Positions 51,891-58,000 of a stretch of 58,000 bases of DNA are shown one piece after another. Numbering within the stretch: the stretch's first letter is position 1; each line of letters begins with the position of its first letter. The notes beneath the pieces were generated by a model, which was not told where the DNA came from, made no database searches, and worked only from the letters and a program-made list of their open reading frames with translations. The position numbers were made by a program, and so were the translations under genes. The stretch is from Mesostigma viride (lineage: Eukaryota > Streptophyta > Mesostigmatophyceae > Mesostigmatales > Mesostigmataceae), in contig RPFO01000165.1 in the NCBI GenBank assembly GCA_009746045.1, positions 808,001 through 866,000 of the forward strand, read 5' to 3'.

Positions 51891-51907
51891 CCTGCACTAG
51901 AAGCTAT

Positions 51908-52759
51908 TCAAAGAACACCAGCAAAGCAGCAGAAAATATGTACAAAATTGTCGCACTGCCGCCTGCGCCGGTGTCGCCCGCCCCGCGAATTGCCGCTGAA
52001 AATTCGACAAAAAAATGTCGACGAGTACTGCAAAAGAAAATTAGGCCGACTAGTAGTCAAGGCCCCTGAAGTCGCAGTACGTGTATACGAACTCACGATC
52101 CTCCATATCCAGCTCCGGACCTGCACCGGTATGATTAAAACCGGTGTGCTCCCCGCCGCGTAAGTTGCGACGCGCCGACGCGCGACGAGGCGCAGAGGAT
52201 GTGTAAAGATCGTCAACAATTCCCACCCCGCGGGAATCCACTCTCGCACAGATGCGAGAAATGCCACCAGGTTAATTAAAACCTGGCGCTCGCGACTGCG
52301 TACGCCGCGAGTGAGCAGCGAAGCAACGCGAGATCTTGAAACAAATTTGTCGACACCGCCGGCGCGCCCCCCGTGCGTAGCGATGCCCAGTTTTGCAGGT
52401 TTCTCTGGTAACCGGTGAGTGAAGAGATGGACGTTGTCCAACTCCTCAATGGCAGTCGTGACTTCGGTCACCGACCGCAAACCTCCCCGCACCTGGACCG
52501 TAAATGTCGATAAAATGTTGCGAATCTGGTCCAATAGTGCGCGGATAGCCGGCACCAGTGCTGGCAAATCGGGGTCCTCGGGGTTATCCCCGAGCAATGG
52601 ATGAGCTGCGCGCTGCTGACGATGAAGCTCGTCGAGCGAGATCGTAACTTCGTCGAGCAATTGCTGCCACGACGGCGCAGTCGGTCTTGACGAAGGACCA
52701 GCCGGCGGAGCGGCTATTTCCTCGTCATCGGGAATCCGGAATTCTTCAGAATTTGGCAT
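51908..52759 (-). CDS. C2 upstream ORF between 5' LTR and gag
   Basis: The ATG is at 52759, about 24 bp inside the 5' LTR; 283 codons. The first 130 residues look protein-like: acidic start (MPNSEEFRIPDDEEIAAPP), then a probable helical bundle (SWQQLLDEVTISLDELHRQQ, ALVPAIRALLDQIRNILSTF, SVTEVTTAIEELDNV). The remainder is hydrophobic and irregular and may be untranslated leader read by chance. Family unknown. It could be an N-terminal gag piece detached by frameshift or a separate protein. Confidence 0.45.
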   Translation of the reverse strand: MPNSEEFRIPDDEEIAAPPAGPSSRPTAPSWQQLLDEVTISLDELHRQQRAAHPLLGDNPEDPDLPALVPAIRALLDQIRNILSTFTVQVRGGLRSVTEVTTAIEELDNVHLFTHRLPEKPAKLGIATHGGRAGGVDKFVSRSRVASLLTRGVRSRERQVLINLVAFLASVREWIPAGWELLTIFTHPLRLVARRRVATYAAGSTPVLIIPVQVRSWIWRIVSSYTRTATSGALTTSRPNFLLQYSSTFFCRIFSGNSRGGRHRRRRQCDNFVHIFCCFAGVL

Positions 52760-52783
52760 CTTTTTAACAGAGCGTGTAATACG

Positions 52784-53399
52784 AGTTGTGAGGGTGAGAA
52801 TGCCACGAATTCCGCCATGGTTCTTGCAGGAAGTTGCCTTTATTAATACAAGGAAACACAGACGTAAGTCACGTCACTTCCAAGACTGCACGCAGCACAG
52901 ACGACAGGGTCGCAGTGCCAAGAGAACGTGCACGCAAGAACTAGCGTCCCGGTGTGACCAAGTCACTCATATAGCTTGTTAGGGACGCGTCCAAGTATTC
53001 AGCTGCACTGTCACAGCTGAACTGTCAATCAATTGATTACACAGACTCTGGCACGCCTTTGGCGCGCAGATCTATCAATTGTCCATACGGCTAGTCCTGT
53101 GGACCTATCCGTACACTAGTCAGCATCAATTGTCTCATAGGTCCTGGCGCGCTACAGCACGCCTACCTATCAATTGACTATCAAGTCCTGTACAAGCCCT
53201 GTCAACGTCCTGCGGACTATCAAAGTGACACTTGTACATCCTGTGTCCGTACGCGCCCACAGTGGCGCGCCGGGTACTGTCGGCACAGCCTAGGAAACGT
53301 CATAACTTTTACGTTCCTTAACCAAATGAGGCGTTCAAGGTGCCGCTGGAAAGAGCGTAACAATCTCTATCCATCTAACGTAAATCCTTTACGTTAACT
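52784..53399 (-). repeat. 5' LTR of copia C2 (616 bp)
   Basis: It matches 45595-46211 with about half a dozen differences by eye. TATA-like box (minus strand) at about 52968-52975. CAATTG occurs at 53030, 53076, 53127 and 53171, spaced 44-51 bp. Confidence 0.93.
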
Positions 53400-53968
53400 A
53401 CGCTCTGATGAGTCCCTGTTGCACGTGGACGAGTGAAACACTTGCACTAGGTTGACAGTGGGGTCCACGGAGAACACAACCAGCTCCATGTCCTCTAGCC
53501 ACTTGTCTAAAGCTTCCTGTGCTAGTGGTGGGTTAAGAGGCTTTTGTCCATTCATAACAGTGACAGCACTCATGTGAGGCCTCGACCCTGGCAGCGCCTT
53601 CACTGGTTCCACCACAGCGGGTGTCACAGCAACAGCACCACTTGGTCCAGCAGGCACAGGGGAGAACACATCCACATGAGGCCTCTTACCATTGCCGTCA
53701 GCGGAGGTGTCCCTCTTACGCTTCTCCACGGCTGGTTGCCCATTCGCCACCGTTATTGCATCAGATGGCCCTGTCGCCCGCACCTTGCGCGCCTCCTCCA
53801 CCGAGTCCTCGTGCCGCCTCTTGCTCCCTGGCCGCTTTCCCCCATCGCCGTCGCTGGCTGGGATCGCCTCTCCCACCAGCGTCTCCTTGTCCTTCCTAGG
53901 CTCCTGGCTTTCCCCAGCCAGTGCCTCCGCCTCGCCCTTGTCGCCGTCGCCCGGTTTGCCACGAGGCA
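53400..53968 (-). CDS. B3 gag, N-terminal part
   Basis: ATG at 53968 (MPRGKPGDGDKGEAEALAGE) chosen as the first ATG in frame. A charged, Lys/Glu/Gly-rich N-terminus is followed by conserved PHMSAVTVMNGQKPLNPPLA, LDKWLEDMELVV and VNLVQVFHSSTCNRDSSER, also present in B2. It continues in frame at 45589 once C2 is removed. Low-complexity basic start suggests nucleic-acid or membrane association, by inference. Confidence 0.85.
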
Positions 53969-54022
53969 TTATATACAAGTGGGGACACAACAATAAAGGC
54001 GAAGGAAAAAGGAAGAACTGAC

Positions 54023-54830
54023 TCAAGCGCTGGCGTCGCTGGAGGATGCCGTGGGCACCGTCCCAGCTACTGACTCAGCACCTGCTTGGTTCGCTGCCTC
54101 CAGCTCCCGTTCTTGAGCAGTGGCTGCGATGGGCGTCTCTGGCCGCTCCTCGTCGCTGCCAGCGGCGTCCTCCCCGTCGGCGTAGGGTCCTAGCACTCTG
54201 CTAACGGGTCGCCCGTCTGCAGATTTCTCCACTGGGATCCGGGGTTCGCTTCCACTCTTGCGATCCCACTCAAGGTTCTTCACCCACCGCGTCCCACCAC
54301 CCCTCTTGTCGTTGCAGGCCCCACGACCACCGTAGTCATGTTCGGGCTCTTGCGGGACGTGCAGCTCAGCCCGACGTCGTGCAGCGTACCCTTCTACGGT
54401 ACCGTCGCCTTCGTCTATCTGCTGAGATGAACGTTCGATGATCCCCTCTGGTTGATCAACGAACTGGTAGTGGAAGTCTTCTGGCGTTACCTCCCGACCC
54501 GTGATTACCTCGACCACTGGATCGTGTGCTTCTGGTTCCACCACCCGCGGTGTGTCGAGTGTTGACCAAATCCCAAATGGCCGTGTGCATGGTTATTACC
54601 CACCGATCGGGGTTGCCCCGTGACTCCTGCAAAAGAATGTTCACGAGGTGTTCGCACGTCTGGGAAACCACCTCTGCCGACGACCAGGGGTTGTCTGTCG
54701 CGTCTGCGTACCACAATCTCCGGCGCCACCATGGCGGCTGGCCATGCTCAGCTTTGGTAAAACCCAAATGAGCTGAGCTGACGTGCCTGCCTTAACTGCA
54801 TGTCCGGTGGGGTGGGCGAGGAGCTGTCCC
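54023..54830 (-). CDS. Unassigned open region upstream of B3 gag (two overlapping frames)
   Basis: One frame (about 54780-54456) encodes HGQPPWWRRRLWYADATDNP and a helical stretch (SSAEVVSQTCEHLVNILLQE). Near 54560 a one-base shift moves to a second frame (to 54023) with TPEDFHYQFVDQPEGIIERS and a charged, Ser/Ala-rich end. Together they read like one acidic protein of about 250 residues with an indel. It may be a 5' leader ORF of B3, comparable in position with those of C2 and B2, or an unrelated gene. No family recognised. Confidence 0.35.
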
Positions 54831-55295
54831 ATGATTAAAATGAGAATGAAAGGTGCGGTCCTTTATGGCACCGCCACCTTCATGACAGGCAATCCGGCCC
54901 AACCAGCCGATTCTTGAGACCATGCTTTATCATTAAAGCAACCAAAAGACATTTCAATTCCAATGAGATACATGACGAATTACAAAGAGTGTCGAGTTGT
55001 AATGTTGTAGTTATAAGAGCAGCTGTGAGGCCCCTTGGGTGACGCCACTGCAGGCCCCTTGTGGCGGCAGTGCGTGTGTTCCCGACCTAGTTCCTACTGG
55101 CATTCTTGCCAACGACGACCAGGGTGCCCGAAGGCCCTGTCCCTTGTCTCGTTCTCAGTCTTACACACATTCTTAACAAAACCAATACATTGTCATATCC
55201 GTCAGTCCATCCTCATGGCAACTGACTGCATGCAACCACTCACGGGGGCTGCTCCGGGCTGCTCGAACTATTTCACCCCATGAAGACAACAAACC
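54831..55295. other. Unassigned sequence
   Basis: No coding frame, repeat or motif that I can support. The 5' LTR of B3 would be expected about here, but nothing resembles 20650-20991. Confidence 0.4.
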
Positions 55296-55870
55296 AGTTG
55301 TGAGGGAGAGAAACGGACGAACAACGACCACCATGGTTCGTTGCTCATCCTTCTATACTGCTCAAAGCTCAAGCCTGGCGGCTGGCGCCACTAGCGCCAC
55401 TTTAGACATCAGCCAATCATAACATTGTCTAATTTCCGACAAGCTAAACTTCAAGCTTTATCTGTCAAGCGAACACAAATATACAAGGGCAAATCTATCG
55501 GCTATGCCAGGCACCGCCTGGGGCTTCCTTGCATTTGTGTCTGGTGTCCCACGTTGAAATCCTGAAATTGCACATCTGCTCAGTGCCTCGCCGGCTTGCT
55601 GCGTACCAGCATTCGGCAAACTGCCCTTGTGACGAATGTCAGTGAAATTCAGGTCCGCCCAAAAGTTCCGTCAGCAAATTCAGCGGACTTGGCGCGTGAG
55701 TACAATTGAGATCCGCGGCGTCAGTACCGGGCCGCGGTATAGCAACCCGCACAAGGCTGCGGACGTCAGAATTACGCTAAAATCTGAATTGCGGACGTGA
55801 TAGATCACGGACGCGACATACCATCGTCAAGGCTATGAACATATTTACAAGGCTGGCCATGCTGGAGGGA
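55296..55870 (-). repeat. Possible decayed LTR start related to family C
   Basis: AGTTGTGAGGGAGAG followed by CCACCATGGTTC echoes the first 60 bp of the C-family LTR (AGTTGTGAGGG...CCGCCATGGTTC). Similarity fades afterwards and no matching end or target duplication was found, so length and identity are guesses. Confidence 0.3.
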
Positions 55871-55879
55871 TGATGAAGA

Positions 55880-56450
55880 CGTATGAGGTGCGTGGCCACC
55901 CCTTTGTACATTGTAAACATACTCAGCATGGTTTTGGTGCATGTTGGATGGCATATGAAGTGGCACTGTGGGGTTACTAACTTACTGAGTGGTCCTTAGC
56001 GCCTTGTCAGGTGGTCATATAGGAAACCCATCAACTTGAGTAGTTCTTGTCACAACGACCCCCCACGTTGAGCATGCGTTGCGGTAAGCGTGCAAGAGTT
56101 AATTATGTGTGCTTTGGTCAGTTTGCAGATGTCTTTGATGAAGAAGGAGGTGCTAGTATGGCTGAATGGTTACTATAATTTCCTTGTAGTGTCTACATTG
56201 GTGGCCGTCTTGGAATGGTTGTAACTTGGGCAGTTCTTGTCAGAACGTCGTCAAACCTTGAACATAGGAGGTACCATATGTGCAGAGGATGGTAGTATGT
56301 GGTTTGGCCAGTTTTCAGGTGGCTTAGATGTATAAAGGGGTGTTAGTGTGGTTAAATACTAGCTAAAACCTCCGTCAGCGTCATCACAGGTGGTGATCTA
56401 AGAATATCCATCAAATAGAGCTGCGCTTGTCAGAATGACCTGAAATTTTT
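55880..56450. repeat. Degenerate tandem repeat, period 190 bp, three units
   Basis: Anchor strings TAGTTCTTGTCACAACG (56041), CAGTTCTTGTCAGAACG (56231) and CTGCGCTTGTCAGAATG (56421) are exactly 190 bp apart. Flanking parts also align loosely (GAGGTGCTAGTATGGCTGAA against GGGTGTTAGTGTGGTTAAAT). No ORF. Confidence 0.65.
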
Positions 56451-56865
56451 GGGCTGCATGTCCCCCAACCTCTAGTATTTCCGAGGGAATATATGATTTG
56501 GCACTATTCCATGTGTTTATGATTTGATTTTATTTTTTAATTTAAAAAAGTACCCTTTTTGCGGGAAAATCCATCAATGTGTCTAAACATGATTATTCTG
56601 TGCTCAAAATTAGGCAGACTTTCTCAAAAGTCAGGGAACTATATGGGAATATGTGATTTGGTCCCAATATGTTTGCCCACTGCCCGAGGAAAAATGTGAC
56701 TAAAATAGCGTCTTTTTCTATTTTTAGCGCGTTACCGGTGTATGATGGGGGCGAGTACCCCCCCCAAGTGGCTGGAATTTTTTTTTTTAATCATATTTAT
56801 GGTCCCCAATCGTTTTTGGATTTTTAGCACATGCACAGGTATGGTTTCCAGAAAAGTGCCCTTTA
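56451..56865. other. AT-rich noncoding sequence with a short repeated phrase
   Basis: GGGAATATATGATTTGG (about 56485) recurs as GGGAATATGTGATTTGG (56645). Homopolymer runs of A and T are frequent. No gene seen. Confidence 0.5.
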
Positions 56866-58000
56866 GGCATGTCCCCTCCCCTTAACCGTGATAGCATTGA
56901 GCTTCTGGTAGTCCGTGACGAGCCGCCACTTGCCCCCAGGCTTAGGGACCAGTAGCACACCAGCCGAGAAGGGGCTGTTTCTAGGCTCGACGAGACCCCG
57001 CTCCAAGAGCGCCATCAAGATCTTCTTCAGCTCCACCAGCTCAACTGGACCCATGCGGTACATGGGGGAAGACGTGGGACCGTAGCCCTCCTCCACCTGG
57101 ATGCGGTGGAGCACTGAGCGGTGCGGGGGAAACTCCTGCTTGCTTTCGTCAAAGAGCTTCTCCCGTCGCGCCAGAACTGCGTTACAACGCTCCGTCTCCT
57201 CGGGTGTAAACCCCACGCTGATCTCATTAAGGAGAACCTCTATGTTGGAGAGGTCCAGACGGTACATGTAGTATTCCTTGCCTCGACGCAGCTTACTCTC
57301 CAGTGACTTGAGGCTCATGAGGATCTGCGAGGCGTTGCGGGGCTGGGTGACTTCCCGCTCGTGCGTGATGTTATGCACGTCGGGGCCCTGCACTTGGTAT
57401 TCGCTGACAGGACTCCAAAAGGAACCGTCAGGGAACCACACCACGCGACGCCGAATGCTAATGTCTACATCCTGCGCGTCCAGCCAGTCGATGCCGATGA
57501 TGATGTCGTCAGCTCCGAGCGGTGCGACCGTGGCTGTGAGCTCCACAGGGATGCCTTGAATCACAGCCTTGATAGCAACCCGACCAGGCGAGGGGCTCTT
57601 GCGACCATCTGAATAGGTCACATTCACCACTGTCGCATGTGGCCGGATGTCATATCCTGCGCGACGCGCCAATGCCTCGTTGATGAACGACGTAGACGCA
57701 CCCGTGTCCACCATGAACTGCACGTCCATGACAGCCTTGTCCTTGAGGTAGGGGTCTAATGCTGATCCCGGTACAGCCAGACCTCCCCTAAAAAGGAGCA
57801 AGTTGCGGGTACCAGCCGGAGTTGCGCGCGTAGGCTGGTCGGAGCTCGCTGCGCTACCCGTGGCAGGCTGCGTGCTTGGGGCAGAGTTCTCGCCCAAGGA
57901 TGCATCCGCACTTGTATTCGCTACAAGCGGGGTGCGGCTATCTACTGGAACGACTGATTCTGCGCCCGCGCTGGTATTCGCTACCAACGGGGTGTCCTTA
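56866..58000 (-). pseudogene. Gypsy E: protease and RT N-terminus, truncated
   Basis: The frame is open from beyond the window edge to about 56866. Protease: VQFMVDTGASTSFINEALARRAG and DDIIIGIDWLDAQ (DTG intact). RT start: YGPTSSPMYRMGPVELVELK, GVLLVPKPGGKWRLVTDYQK, LNAITVKG. Homology to gypsy D stops there, before the first catalytic Asp of RT, at the junction with AT-rich sequence, so RT, RNase H and integrase are absent. Element D has the same MYRMGP and LVPKP blocks, so D and E are related. The N-terminal 100 residues are Ser/Thr/Pro-rich. Confidence 0.87.

Larger units (their letters stand above)
45595..53399 (-). mobile_element. Ty1/copia family C element, copy C2
   Basis: The 7.8-kb minus-strand element lies in B3 gag, with target duplication ACGCT (45590-45594 and 53400-53404) and LTRs of 617 and 616 bp that differ at only a handful of positions. 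Order: 5' LTR, upstream ORF, gag, UGA, integrase, protease-like, RT, RNase H, a 950-bp 3' noncoding region, 3' LTR. Coding frames are broken several times despite the young LTRs. Confidence 0.93.

Noticed and set aside
52787-53400. Additional copia element starting at the 52.8-kb repeat
   Set aside because: This is the 5' LTR of C2, paired with 45595-46211 by TSD and near-identity.

Overview
The window looks like one continuous block of transposable elements from a large eukaryotic genome. Evidence for a eukaryote: GT-AG introns with matching phases, LTR retrotransposons with polypurine tracts and 5-bp target-site duplications, a CACTA (Tnp2) DNA transposon, a LINE with a restriction-like endonuclease, and a chromodomain Ty3/gypsy element. 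I see no host gene I can defend, no rRNA, no complete tRNA gene and no CRISPR. An alga or plant-lineage genome would fit, but the sequence does not fix the taxon.

Layout. 1-1037: 3' end of a plus-strand Ty1/copia element (family C, copy C1), inserted in copia A1 (1038-4282, minus), itself inserted in copia B1 (4283-6787, minus). 6788-13436: a CACTA-type element with a minus-strand multi-exon tnp2 gene and a divergent plus-strand gene that ends in a 39-bp coding minisatellite. 13437-20649: copia B2 (minus), its gag split by a small TIR element (19178-19954). 20650 to about 54.0 kb: copia B3 (minus), cut open by A2 (21716-27870, TSD ACTCG, twin LTRs that look identical), a 5'-truncated LINE (28796-31041, 13-bp TSD), gypsy D (32314-43121, TSD GACAC) and copia C2 (45595-53399, TSD ACGCT). 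54.0-58.0 kb: an unassigned ORF region, a weak LTR-like start, 190-bp degenerate tandem repeats and a truncated second gypsy polyprotein (E).

How the elements work. Families A, B and C are related Ty1/copia elements with features I would not expect of canonical copia. The order read from sequence is GAG-INT-PR-RT-RNase H: the aspartic-protease-like domain lies after integrase, not before it. Its active-site triad reads DTN or DTQ rather than DTG, the RT box reads HGDD instead of YVDD, and the LTRs begin AGTT and end AACT. In B1, B2, B3 and C2 gag is separated from pol by one in-frame UGA followed by CUN, which suggests stop-codon readthrough. In A, gag and integrase are one frame, and protease-RT follows in the -1 frame past a C-run slippery sequence.

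Removing the nested LINE, gypsy D and C2 (each with one TSD copy) leaves B3 gag and pol in register with only that UGA, so B3 was probably coding-competent when it was hit. Gypsy D carries two extra coding regions: a small ORF before gag resembling the RNase H1 hybrid-binding / caulimovirus viroplasmin domain, and a roughly 2.3-kb proline/alanine-rich coding region after the integrase chromodomain, where env-like genes sit in other elements.
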